DNA of 49,867 nucleotides, from positions 1 to 49,867 of the forward strand of contig JAPPKD010000059.1 in the NCBI GenBank assembly GCA_028820215.1, read 5' to 3'. The position numbers were made by a program, and so were the translations under genes. The DNA comes from Spirochaetaceae bacterium (GTDB lineage Bacteria; Spirochaetota; Spirochaetia; SZUA-6; Bin103). This document shows positions 34,188 to 44,419 of this stretch, piece by piece. Numbering within the stretch: position 1 is the first letter of the stretch; every line of letters starts with the position of its first letter. Below the pieces are notes generated by a model. The model saw nothing but the letters and a program-made list of their open reading frames with translations, searched no databases and was not told the DNA's origin.

Positions 34188-35170
34188 TAACGATCGCTTT
34201 TTTCAACAACAAGGGCGGCGTTGGCAAGACCACGCTGGTGTACCACCTCGCCTGGATGTACGCCGATCTCGGCGTTTCCGTGGTCGCCGCCGATCTCGAT
34301 CCTCAGGCGAATCTGACGGCCATGTTCCTGGATGAGGATCGGCTTGAGGAGTTGTGGCCCGACGGGGACCATCCCCAGAGCATTCTTGGATCGATCTCGC
34401 CGATCCTGCGGGGGCTCGGGGACATCAAAGAGCCTCACGTGGAAGACATCAGCACCGATCTCGGCTTGGTGGTAGGCGACCTGGGATTGTCCCGCTTCGA
34501 GGCGAAGCTCTCGGCCGCATGGAACGAGTGTATGAACCGAGACGAGGCAGCCTTTCGCACGGAATCTGCATTCCATCGCACGATGCTGCAAGCCGCAGAG
34601 GTTCGGGACGCCAAGCTGATCCTGGTCGATGTCGGCCCCAATTTCGGTGCGATCAACCGTGCCGCCTTGATTGCTGCGAACTTCGTTGCCGTGCCGTTGG
34701 CTCCCGACCTGTTCTCGCTCCAGGGGCTTCGCAACCTGGGTCCTACACTCCGGGATTGGCGCGGGGAGTGGGGTGACCGGTTAGATCGCCGGCCGGCTGA
34801 CTCGGACCTGTCGCTACCGTCGGCGGAGATCCGTCCGGCCGGCTATATCGTGATGCAGCATGCTGTACGGGTGGGACGTCCCGTGCAGGCGTACCAGAAG
34901 TGGATCACCCGGATTCCCGGTGTCTACCGTACCGAAGCCCTTGGCGATGGCGCGTCGAGCGACCCATCGGCGGAGGACGAGCATTGTCTTGCTACGCTGA
35001 AGCACTACCGCAGTCTGATGCCGATGGCGCAGGAAGCGCGCAAGCCGATGTTTCAGTTGAAGGCAGCCGATGGTGCCCTGGGCGCCCACACCTACGCGGT
35101 GCAAGAGTGCTACGAGGACTTCGAGGGGCTGGCCAGGGCCATCGCTGCAAAATGCGGAGTAGAGTTGTAG
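34184..35170 (+). CDS. ParA/MinD-type ATPase
   Basis: The 328-residue protein is of the ParA (AAA_31) family. The deviant Walker A is FFNNKGGVGKTTLVYHLA (residues about 6-23), followed by VVAADLDPQANLTAMFL, and LILVDVGPNFGAINRAAL is the switch II/Walker B region. It has a longer C-terminal half than plasmid ParA, including YIVMQHAVRVGRPVQAYQKW and a final helix EDFEGLARAIAAKCG. There is no ParB gene, no parS-like repeat and no replication gene nearby, so plasmid partition is unlikely. Coupling to the AlbA_2 gene suggests a dedicated two-protein system. Confidence 0.85.
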   Translation: MITIAFFNNKGGVGKTTLVYHLAWMYADLGVSVVAADLDPQANLTAMFLDEDRLEELWPDGDHPQSILGSISPILRGLGDIKEPHVEDISTDLGLVVGDLGLSRFEAKLSAAWNECMNRDEAAFRTESAFHRTMLQAAEVRDAKLILVDVGPNFGAINRAALIAANFVAVPLAPDLFSLQGLRNLGPTLRDWRGEWGDRLDRRPADSDLSLPSAEIRPAGYIVMQHAVRVGRPVQAYQKWITRIPGVYRTEALGDGASSDPSAEDEHCLATLKHYRSLMPMAQEARKPMFQLKAADGALGAHTYAVQECYEDFEGLARAIAAKCGVEL

Positions 35171-35209
35171 CTTCGTATCTCATGTTTCCCATCAGTCGCG
35201 GATCTCCGT

Positions 35210-36373
35210 TTACCAGTTGGTAAAGGCGCCGTCCTCGCGGGACAGGCGGGGCGGCCAGTCGGCGGACGTGACCGGCGACCCGGCGGCGACCTCCAGGTCC
35301 ATGTCCACCCCGAGTCCGGGGGTGTCGGGGGCGAAGGCGAAGCCGTCCTGCCAGCCGATCTGCTGCGGGAAGAGCGCGCGGGCGAAGCTGCCGGGGCGTT
35401 GCGGCATCTCCAGGACGCCGACGTTGGTGGAGGCCATGCACAGCGCCGTGCAGGCGGCGGCGCTGACCGGCCCCAGGGGATTGTGCGGCGCGATGTCGAT
35501 GTAGTGGGTCTCCGCCCAGTGCGTGATCTTGAGCGCCTCGGTCAGGCCGCCGACGATGCACAGGTCGATGCGCGCGTAGCTGATCAGCTCCTCCTCGATC
35601 ACCTCCCGGAACGGCCACTTGGACGCCCACTGCTCGCCCGCCGCGATCGGCAGCGAGACGTGGCGCGCCAGCGTCCGGTAGGTGGCCGGGTTCTCGGACC
35701 TGATCGGGTCCTCGATGAAGAACGGGTGGAACTCCTCCAGCCACCGGCACATGCGGATCACGTGAGGCGGGTCGAGCCGGGTGTGCACGTCGAAGCAGAG
35801 CTCGATCGCAGGGCCCACCGCCTCACGTATCGCGCGCATCTGCTCGACGGCGATCGCCACCGACTTGTGCGGGTCGAGCACGGCGCTGCGCGGTGCCTCG
35901 AGCACACCCGAGGTCTCCGGCTGTCCCCAGCGTACGAAGCGCCAGCCCTCATCCACCTGCCGGCGGGCGTTGTCGACCAGCGCCTGCGTCGACCTTCCCT
36001 GCGAGTGGGGGTAGCACACGACCTTGTCGCGCACCGGTCCGCCAAGCAGGCGGTAGACGGGCATCCCGGCCGCCTTGCCCTTGATGTCCCACAAGGCGAT
36101 GTCGATGGCGCTGATGGCGCAGGCGTACACCTTGTCCGCCGGAAAGAACCCGCCGCGGAACATCAGTTGCCACAGGCGCTCGGTCTGCCAGGGGTCGGCG
36201 CCGACGACCAGCTCGCTCAGGTGCTCGACGGCACGGGCGATGGACCCGCCCCAGTTGCGGATGCCCGCCTCTCCCAGGCCGTGGATGCCGGCGTCGGTTT
36301 CGATCCTGACGATGAAGTAGCGGCGTCCGTCGTCGTCTTGTACCGGGAAGCTCCTGACCTCCGTAACCTTCAC
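35210..36373 (-). CDS. Enolase-superfamily acid-sugar dehydratase, second copy
   Basis: The start is GTG 36373 (VKVTEVRS), with GGAGGATCGGTT directly before it; the longer frame has no family similarity there. The 387-residue product carries FDVHTRLDP (Asp plus His), FFIEDPI (Glu), IAAGEQWASKW (Glu) and IAPHNPLGPVS (His), the set of galactonate-dehydratase-like enzymes. The usual KxK after strand 2 is replaced by FVRWGQPE, as in D-mannonate/galactonate-type members. It differs clearly from the enzyme at 29890-31026, so it should use another sugar acid or configuration. It converges on the ParA gene with 39 bases between. Confidence 0.85.
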   Translation of the reverse strand: MKVTEVRSFPVQDDDGRRYFIVRIETDAGIHGLGEAGIRNWGGSIARAVEHLSELVVGADPWQTERLWQLMFRGGFFPADKVYACAISAIDIALWDIKGKAAGMPVYRLLGGPVRDKVVCYPHSQGRSTQALVDNARRQVDEGWRFVRWGQPETSGVLEAPRSAVLDPHKSVAIAVEQMRAIREAVGPAIELCFDVHTRLDPPHVIRMCRWLEEFHPFFIEDPIRSENPATYRTLARHVSLPIAAGEQWASKWPFREVIEEELISYARIDLCIVGGLTEALKITHWAETHYIDIAPHNPLGPVSAAACTALCMASTNVGVLEMPQRPGSFARALFPQQIGWQDGFAFAPDTPGLGVDMDLEVAAGSPVTSADWPPRLSREDGAFTNW

Positions 36374-36498
36374 AACCGATCCTCCTGTGCGCGCCCGCAA
36401 GCGGCGGACCGGATAGTAGCTCAGCGTGACTGCGCTGGCGCGGCGAGTGGCGGGCACTTTGACAACGTCCCGCGGGCGGGGGAACCGTAGCGGCGGAT

Positions 36499-37902
36499 AT
36501 GGCGGGAACGATACGTGACGCGCGAGCGGACGGGCTGGTGGACCTGTGCGTCCGCGATGCCGATCTGCTGGTGACGATGGATGCCGAGCGCCGCGAGATC
36601 CGCGGCGGCTGGGTGGCGATCGACGGCGGCATGGTCAGCGCGGTCGGCGAGCCGGGCGGGGAACCGCCGGCCGAGCGAGTGATCGACGCCACCGGCTGCC
36701 TGGTCACGCCGGGGTTGGTCAACACCCACCATCACCTCTTCCAGAACCTGACCCGCGCCTTCGCGCAGGCTTTGGCCGGCGACCTGTTCGAGTGGCTGCG
36801 CACCCTGTATCCGGTGTGGAGCCGCCTGGACGAGGAAGCCGCCTACGTGTCCGCCTGGATCGGGCTGGCCGAGCTGGCGCTGGGCGGCTGCACCACAAGC
36901 ACCGACCACCTGTACCTGCATCCGCGCGGCGCCGGTGACCTGATCGGCGCCGAGATCACGGCGGCGCGCGAGCTGGGCTTCCGCTTCCATCCCACGCGCG
37001 GGTCGATGAGCCTTTCGGTCAAGGACGGCGGCCTGCCGCCGGACGACGTGGTGCAGGACGACGACGAGATCCTGGCCGACAGCGAGCGGCTGGTCGCCGT
37101 CCACCACGACCCGGCGCCGGGCGCCATGGTGCGCATCGCCCTGGCGCCGTGCTCGCCGTTCTCTGTCACGCCCGAGCTGATGGCGCGCACCGCGGAGCTG
37201 GCCGAGCGGCTGGAGGTGCGGCTGCACACCCACCTGGCCGAGGACGTGGGCGAGAACGCCTACTGCCGGGAAGCGTTCGGCTGCCGCCCGGTCGAGCACT
37301 TCGAGCGGGTCGGCTGGGGTTCGGACCGCGCCTGGGTCGCGCATTGCGTGCACCCGGATCAGGCGGAGATCGAGCGGCTGGGGCGCTGGGGTACCGGCGT
37401 CGCCCACTGTCCGAGCTCGAACCAGATCCTGGGCGCCGGCCTGGCCCCGGTCCGGGAGCTCCGTGACGCGGGCGTGCCGGTGGGCGTCGGCTGCGACGGC
37501 TCCGCGTCGGCGGACTGCGCGTCGCTGTGGCTGGAAACGCGCGGCGCGCTGCTGCTGGCGCGGCTGCGCGGCGGAGCGCGGGCGATGCAGGCGCGCGAGG
37601 CGCTGGAGATGGCGACGCTGGGCGGCGCCGCCTGCCTGGGGCGCGACGACATCGGCTGCCTGGCGCCGGGACGCGCGGGCGACCTGGTGGCCTGGCCGCT
37701 CGGCGGCATCCCGTTCGCCGGCGCGCTGTCGGACCCGGTGGAGGCGTTGCTGCGCTGCGGCCCGGCGCACCCGCGCCACACGGTCGTCGCCGGCCGCTCC
37801 CTGGTGACCGACGGCGCGCTCACCGCAGCGGGCGTCGAGGAGATGCTGGAGCGGCACCGTCACATCGCCCGCGCGTGGCTCCTGGCGGCGACGGAAAGCT
37901 GA
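36499..37902 (+). CDS. 8-oxoguanine deaminase-like amidohydrolase
   Basis: The 467-residue metal-dependent deaminase is of the TrzN/ATZ group. The opening PGLVNTHHHLFQNLTRAF (HHH at 77-79), FHPTRGSMSLS, HTHLAEDVGENAYC and AHCVHP match the subgroup annotated as 8-oxoguanine deaminase, which turns 8-oxoguanine into urate. GVGCDGSASAD carries the last metal Asp. It is probably cytosolic. The NCS2 permease at 31157-32908 could feed it, with the ParA cassette and a dehydratase gene lying between. Hydroxyatrazine-type hydrolysis is the alternative reading. Confidence 0.82.
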   Translation: MAGTIRDARADGLVDLCVRDADLLVTMDAERREIRGGWVAIDGGMVSAVGEPGGEPPAERVIDATGCLVTPGLVNTHHHLFQNLTRAFAQALAGDLFEWLRTLYPVWSRLDEEAAYVSAWIGLAELALGGCTTSTDHLYLHPRGAGDLIGAEITAARELGFRFHPTRGSMSLSVKDGGLPPDDVVQDDDEILADSERLVAVHHDPAPGAMVRIALAPCSPFSVTPELMARTAELAERLEVRLHTHLAEDVGENAYCREAFGCRPVEHFERVGWGSDRAWVAHCVHPDQAEIERLGRWGTGVAHCPSSNQILGAGLAPVRELRDAGVPVGVGCDGSASADCASLWLETRGALLLARLRGGARAMQAREALEMATLGGAACLGRDDIGCLAPGRAGDLVAWPLGGIPFAGALSDPVEALLRCGPAHPRHTVVAGRSLVTDGALTAAGVEEMLERHRHIARAWLLAATES

Positions 37903-37971
37903 ACAGTATCGTCGTTCTTTCTTGACGGTACGGGCGCGTCCGCAGAGGATGGAGGCGAGGGTTCATTCCAG

Positions 37972-40161
<2,190 letters not shown>

Positions 40162-40515
40162 GTGCCGATGCTGTGTCAACCCGGCGACGTGGCAATCAAC
40201 AACCGCCAGGTCGTGCACGGCTCGTTCGCCAACGTGTCCGAGTCCCTGCGGGTGACGTTGGTGTTCGGCTTCTACCCGCGCGCATCCGTGCTCGGGGTGG
40301 TCCGGGGGAATCCGCCCAGACCGTACGATGCCGCGCGCATCCATGACCGTTCCCGCATCATCCCGCTTGCCGTCGATGCGCGGCGGCAGCGATATCCGCA
40401 GGAACGCCCGTACCGGTACGGGCCGCTGGCCGGAGAGTTGGACGACAACCGCTGGAGCGATTCCACCCGCGAGTCGATTCTGAAGAACTACGACACGCGG
40501 ACGATGTTCATCTGA
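40162..40515 (+). pseudogene. C-terminal fragment of a PhyH-type oxygenase
   Basis: The 117 codons from GTG 40162 read PMLCQPGDVAINNRQVVHGS and SLRVTLVFGFYPR, the second half of a PhyH/ectoine-hydroxylase-like cupin with the distal iron His and the 2-oxoglutarate Arg. The N-terminal half with the HxD motif is absent. It starts exactly where the polyketide synthase text ends, so the two pieces were joined by a deletion or recombination. Its 3' end overlaps the convergent intact oxygenase gene by eight bases. Confidence 0.7.
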
Positions 40516-41242
40516 AGGGCGCTTCGCGGGCCGGGAAGTGGTGGTAACGGTCCCGGCCGCGCACCAGGACCGGTTCGTGCAGCCCGCCGTAGGAGTCCGG
40601 GCTCACCTGCCTGACCGCGGGTGAGATGTAGCGGGCCACCAGCCCGCAGCGCCGCCGCGTCGAGTGGTTGGGGTTGCTGGCGTGCACGAGCCGGCCATGG
40701 TGTACGGACATCTGGCCGGCGCGCAGCTCCAGGTCGACCGCGCCGGTCGTGTCGAGCTGGTCGTCCGGGATCTCCTGGTTGATCGACAGCAGGTTGCCGG
40801 CCCGTTCGGCGGTGCCGTGCGCCTTGACGCCCTCGCGGTGGGAGCGCGGCAGCACGCGCATGCAGCCGTTGGCGGAGTCGCTGTCGTCGATCGCGATCCA
40901 GGCGCTGTGCGCCTCGGCCGGCTCCAGGCCCCAGTAGGTGACGTCCTGGTGCCACGCGACGTAGGAGTCGGCGTCCGGGTCGGGCTGCTTGTTGAAGAAA
41001 TGGGTGCCGAGCAGCATGACGTCCGGGCCCACCACGTGCTCCATGACGTCCAGCACGCGCGGGTCGGTGGCCAGCCGCCACACGAACTCGTCCTGGAAGT
41101 GGCGGGCATGCAGGCCGATCTGGCGCTGTTCGGCCGGGACCGAGCGCTCGATCTCGTCGAAGGCACGCCGGGCGGCGGCAACCTCGTCCCCGTCCAGCAC
41201 GTCGATCCCGGTCAGGAAGCCGGCGTCCTCGTAGCGGGTCAT
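40508..41242 (-). CDS. PhyH-family Fe(II)/2-oxoglutarate dioxygenase
   Basis: The start is ATG 41242, which overlaps the stop of the aminotransferase gene (ATGA). The 244-residue product has the canonical iron site: H98-x-D100 in AWHQDVTYWG and a distal His in HHGRLVHAS, with RRRCGLVARY supplying the 2-oxoglutarate Arg. ANGCMRVLPRSHREG is the typical PhyH mid-loop. These enzymes hydroxylate aliphatic carbons of small acids, amino acids or natural products. Coupling with an aminotransferase suggests hydroxylation of an amino acid or of the matching keto acid. Confidence 0.9.
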   Translation of the reverse strand: MTRYEDAGFLTGIDVLDGDEVAAARRAFDEIERSVPAEQRQIGLHARHFQDEFVWRLATDPRVLDVMEHVVGPDVMLLGTHFFNKQPDPDADSYVAWHQDVTYWGLEPAEAHSAWIAIDDSDSANGCMRVLPRSHREGVKAHGTAERAGNLLSINQEIPDDQLDTTGAVDLELRAGQMSVHHGRLVHASNPNHSTRRRCGLVARYISPAVRQVSPDSYGGLHEPVLVRGRDRYHHFPAREAPFR

Positions 41243-42420
41243 ACGATCCGCCGCAGGCCGTCGGCGAGCCGGTCCAGCGCCTCCGCAAGGGTCGCGTCGT
41301 CCGGCGCGGCGTAGGCGATGCGCAGGTAGCAGCCCTCGGTCAGCCCGAACGCCGCTCCCGGCACGGCCGCGACCCCGTGCTCGGTGATCAGCCGCGAGGC
41401 GACCTCCACCGAGTCGGCGTCGGTGGCCACGCGCGCCAGCGCATAGAACGCGCCGCGGGTGGCGGGCACCTCCACCAGAGGCGCCAGCTTTCCCAGCGTC
41501 TGCAGGACCGCCGATCGCCGTGCGGCGATCCCGGCAAGATATCCGCGGCAGTAGTCGACGCCCGCGTCCAGCGCCGCGCACGCCGCGTACTGGCTGACGA
41601 TGGGCGGGCAGATGGCGATGGTGTCCTGGATCTTGGCGGCCGCGTCGCTCAGGTGCGCGGGCAGGCACAGGTAGCCGACCCGCCAGCTCGCGAACCCGTA
41701 CGCCTTGGACAGCGAGAACAGGGAGATCGTGTGCTCGCCGGCATCCGGCAGCGACCCCGGCGAGAAGTGCTCGGCGCCGTCATGGAGGAAATACTCGTAC
41801 GCCTCGTCGTGGACGTGGTAGACGCCGCGCTCGGCGCACAGGCGGTTCAGCTCGCGCAGGTCCGCCTCCGGATAGACGGCGCCGGACGGGTTGTTCGGGG
41901 AGATCGTCACGACCGCGCGCGTGCGGTCCGTGATCGCGCCGGCCGCGGCGTCCAGATCGAGCTGGAAGTCGGCGTCGGTCGCGACCAGCACCGGCCGGCA
42001 GCCGGCCATGGTCACCGCCATCTCGTGGTTGAAGTAGTACGGGGACATCAGCACCACCTCGTCCCCCTCGTCGCAGGTCGCCAGCAGCGCGTTGACGAAC
42101 GCCATGTTGCCGCCGGCCGACACCATCAGCTCGTGCTCGTCGCCGATGGGAATGCCGTTCTCGCGCGCGAGCTTGGCGGCGATGCGCTCGCGCAGCGCGG
42201 GGATGCCGTACACCGAGGCGTACTTGTGGTTGGCCGGGTCGGCCATGAAGCGGTCCAGCGCCTCCGCCACGCCCGGCGGCGGCGGGTAGCCGACCACGCC
42301 CTGCCCCAGGGAGATGGTGCCGGGGTTGTCGGCGATCAATCGGTGGATGCGCGGGATGATCGGCGGCTGCACCCGCCGCATGCGCTCGGATTGGCCGAAT
42401 GTCGTCTGAAGGGTCTGCAC
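41239..42420 (-). CDS. Class I/II PLP aminotransferase
   Basis: The 393-residue fold-type I aminotransferase is of the aspartate/aromatic group. It has SAGGNMAF as the phosphate loop, SPNNPSG around N177, HDEAYEYF with the PLP Asp and Tyr, SLSKAYGFASWRVGY with K239 as Schiff-base lysine, and a C-terminal LRIAYA with the carboxylate-binding Arg. The amino donor and acceptor cannot be told. It is first in a two-gene unit with a PhyH oxygenase and diverges from the dehydrogenase gene across 41 bases. Confidence 0.9.
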   Translation of the reverse strand: MQTLQTTFGQSERMRRVQPPIIPRIHRLIADNPGTISLGQGVVGYPPPPGVAEALDRFMADPANHKYASVYGIPALRERIAAKLARENGIPIGDEHELMVSAGGNMAFVNALLATCDEGDEVVLMSPYYFNHEMAVTMAGCRPVLVATDADFQLDLDAAAGAITDRTRAVVTISPNNPSGAVYPEADLRELNRLCAERGVYHVHDEAYEYFLHDGAEHFSPGSLPDAGEHTISLFSLSKAYGFASWRVGYLCLPAHLSDAAAKIQDTIAICPPIVSQYAACAALDAGVDYCRGYLAGIAARRSAVLQTLGKLAPLVEVPATRGAFYALARVATDADSVEVASRLITEHGVAAVPGAAFGLTEGCYLRIAYAAPDDATLAEALDRLADGLRRIV

Positions 42421-42461
42421 CGCCTTAGTATACTGACGGCGAAAGGGGGAACGGAGAACGA

Positions 42462-43337
42462 ATGGCAGGAAAGATCGGCTGGATCGGCACCGGGGTGATG
42501 GGGCGCTCGATGTGCCTGCATCTGCGCAAGGCCGGCTACGAGGTGGCGGTCTACAACCGCTCGAAGGACAAGGCGCAGGACGTGCTCGACGCCGGCGCCG
42601 TCTGGTGCGACACGCCGGCCGGCGTGGCCGACGGCAGCGAGGCGGTGTTCAGCATCGTCGGCTACCCGCGCGACGTGGAAGAGGTGTTCCTGGGCTCGGG
42701 CGGCGTGCTTGCCGCGACCGCGAGCGGCAGCATGGTGATCGACATGACCACCTCGGAGCCGGCACTGGCCAAGCGGCTGCACGAACAGGCGGCAGAGCGC
42801 GGCGTGGCCTCCCTGGACGCTCCGGTGTCCGGCGGTGACCTGGGCGCGCGCGCCGGCACGCTGGCGATCATGGTCGGCGGCGACCGCGCCGACTACGACC
42901 GCGCCATGCCGTACTTCGAGATCATGGGCGAGAACATCGCCTACATGGGCTCGGCCGGCGCGGGACAGCACACCAAGATGAGCAACCAGATCCTGATCGC
43001 CTCCACCATGGTGGGCGTGGTCGAGTCGTTGCTGTACGGGCACAAGGCGGGGCTGGACCGCGACGAGATCATCGCCGTGATCGGCAAGGGCGCGGCGAGC
43101 TGCTTCGCCATCAACAACCTGGCCCCGCGCATCGTCAAGGGCGACTTCGAGCCCGGCTTCTACATCAAGCACTTCGTCAAGGACATGGGCATCGCCCTGG
43201 CCGAGGCGCAGGCGATGCGGCTGGCGCTGCCGGGACTGTCGCTGGCCAACCAGTTCTACACGGCGGCGATGGCCGAAGGTCTGGAGGACCGCGGCACCCA
43301 GGCGCTGTACAAGGTGCTGGAGCGCCTGAGCAGCTGA
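42462..43337 (+). CDS. 3-hydroxyisobutyrate dehydrogenase-family oxidoreductase
   Basis: The 291-residue beta-hydroxyacid dehydrogenase opens with the Rossmann motif GWIGTGVMGRSM (residues 6-17) and YNRSKDKA. The substrate loop DAPVSGGDLGA and the catalytic lysine K172 in GQHTKMSNQ are intact. It oxidises a 2-methyl- or 3-hydroxy-acid to the semialdehyde with NAD(P), or reduces a tartronate-type semialdehyde. GGAGAACGA gives a good ribosome site. It is followed 32 bases later by murB and may share its transcript. Confidence 0.9.
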   Translation: MAGKIGWIGTGVMGRSMCLHLRKAGYEVAVYNRSKDKAQDVLDAGAVWCDTPAGVADGSEAVFSIVGYPRDVEEVFLGSGGVLAATASGSMVIDMTTSEPALAKRLHEQAAERGVASLDAPVSGGDLGARAGTLAIMVGGDRADYDRAMPYFEIMGENIAYMGSAGAGQHTKMSNQILIASTMVGVVESLLYGHKAGLDRDEIIAVIGKGAASCFAINNLAPRIVKGDFEPGFYIKHFVKDMGIALAEAQAMRLALPGLSLANQFYTAAMAEGLEDRGTQALYKVLERLSS

Positions 43338-43369
43338 CCGCGGCGCCGCCGCAGGCAGGAGAGGGTGCG

Positions 43370-44419
43370 GTGCGGGTCGAGACGGACGCTCCGTTGGCCG
43401 GCCGCAACACGCTGCGCGTGGCGGCCACGGCACGCTACGTGGTGCGCGTCGGCGGCGGCCCGCCCGACCGCGTGGCGCGGGAGCTTGCCGAGCTGCTCGA
43501 CGATCCGCGCTTCGACCGCCTGCCGCGCATGGTGCTCGGCGGCGGCAGCAACGTCCTGTTCGCCGGCGACTACCCCGGCGTCGTGGTCATGCCGCGCTCG
43601 GGCGGCATCGCGGTGCAGGAGGCCTCGGAGTCGGCGATCGTGACGGCCGCCGCCGGTCACGACTGGCACCGGCTGGTGGGTTACACGGTGGCGCGCGGCT
43701 GGGGAGGACTCGAGAACCTCAGCCTGATTCCGGGGGCGGTGGGCGCGGCCCCGATCCAGAACATCGGCGCCTACGGCGCGCAATTCTCCGACGTGTTCGT
43801 CGACCTGCAGGCGGTGCCGCTGGACGGCGGCGAGCCGCGTACCATGGACGGCGCCGCGTGCGCGTTCGGCTACCGGGACAGCGTCTTCAAGCACGGCCTG
43901 CGCGACCGGATGCTGATCACGCAGGTGCGTCTGCGTCTGCGCACGCGGCCGCGGCTGAACCTGGAGTATGCCGGGTTGCGCGAGGAGCTGGCGGGTATGG
44001 GGATCGCGGCACCCTCGGTCGCCGACGTGAGCCGGGCGGTCGTCCGCCTGCGCCGCCGCAAGCTGCCCGACCCGGAGCTCGAGCCCAACGCCGGCTCGTT
44101 CTTCAAGAATCCCGTGCTCGCGCCCGAACGCTACGAACGGGCGCGGCGGCGCTGTCCGCGGCTCGCCGGCGTGCCGGCCGACGGGGGTTACAAGGTGCCG
44201 GCCGCGCAGTTGATCGAGGCTTGCGGTCTGCGCGGCCGCCGCTTCGGGCGCGCCGGCGTGGCGGAGCGCCATGCGCTGGTGCTGGTCAACCACGGTGGCG
44301 CCACCGGCGCCGAGCTGCTGGCGGCGGCGGAGGCGGTCGAGGCGGCGGTGATGGAGCGGTTCGAGGTGCGACTGGAACGCGAAGTGCGGGTGATCGGCGG
44401 CGAGGGAGGAGATGCATGA
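43370..44419 (+). CDS. murB: UDP-N-acetylenolpyruvoylglucosamine reductase
   Basis: MurB reduces UDP-GlcNAc-enolpyruvate to UDP-MurNAc, the second committed step of peptidoglycan synthesis, using FAD and NADPH. The 349-residue type I form starts at GTG 43370 with AGGAG upstream. FAD motifs are NTLRVAATARYVV, LGGGSNVLF and GWGGLENLSLIPGAVGAAPIQNIGAYG. The catalytic serine is S243 in NAGSFFKNP, and a C-terminal Glu is in LEREVRVIGG. It is unusual only in being coupled by ATGA to a glycogen debranching enzyme gene. Confidence 0.95.
   Translation: MRVETDAPLAGRNTLRVAATARYVVRVGGGPPDRVARELAELLDDPRFDRLPRMVLGGGSNVLFAGDYPGVVVMPRSGGIAVQEASESAIVTAAAGHDWHRLVGYTVARGWGGLENLSLIPGAVGAAPIQNIGAYGAQFSDVFVDLQAVPLDGGEPRTMDGAACAFGYRDSVFKHGLRDRMLITQVRLRLRTRPRLNLEYAGLREELAGMGIAAPSVADVSRAVVRLRRRKLPDPELEPNAGSFFKNPVLAPERYERARRRCPRLAGVPADGGYKVPAAQLIEACGLRGRRFGRAGVAERHALVLVNHGGATGAELLAAAEAVEAAVMERFEVRLEREVRVIGGEGGDA

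Noticed and set aside
34184..35170. Plasmid or chromosome partition locus
   Set aside because: There is a ParA but no ParB, no parS-like repeats and no replication gene; the partner is an AlbA_2 protein instead.
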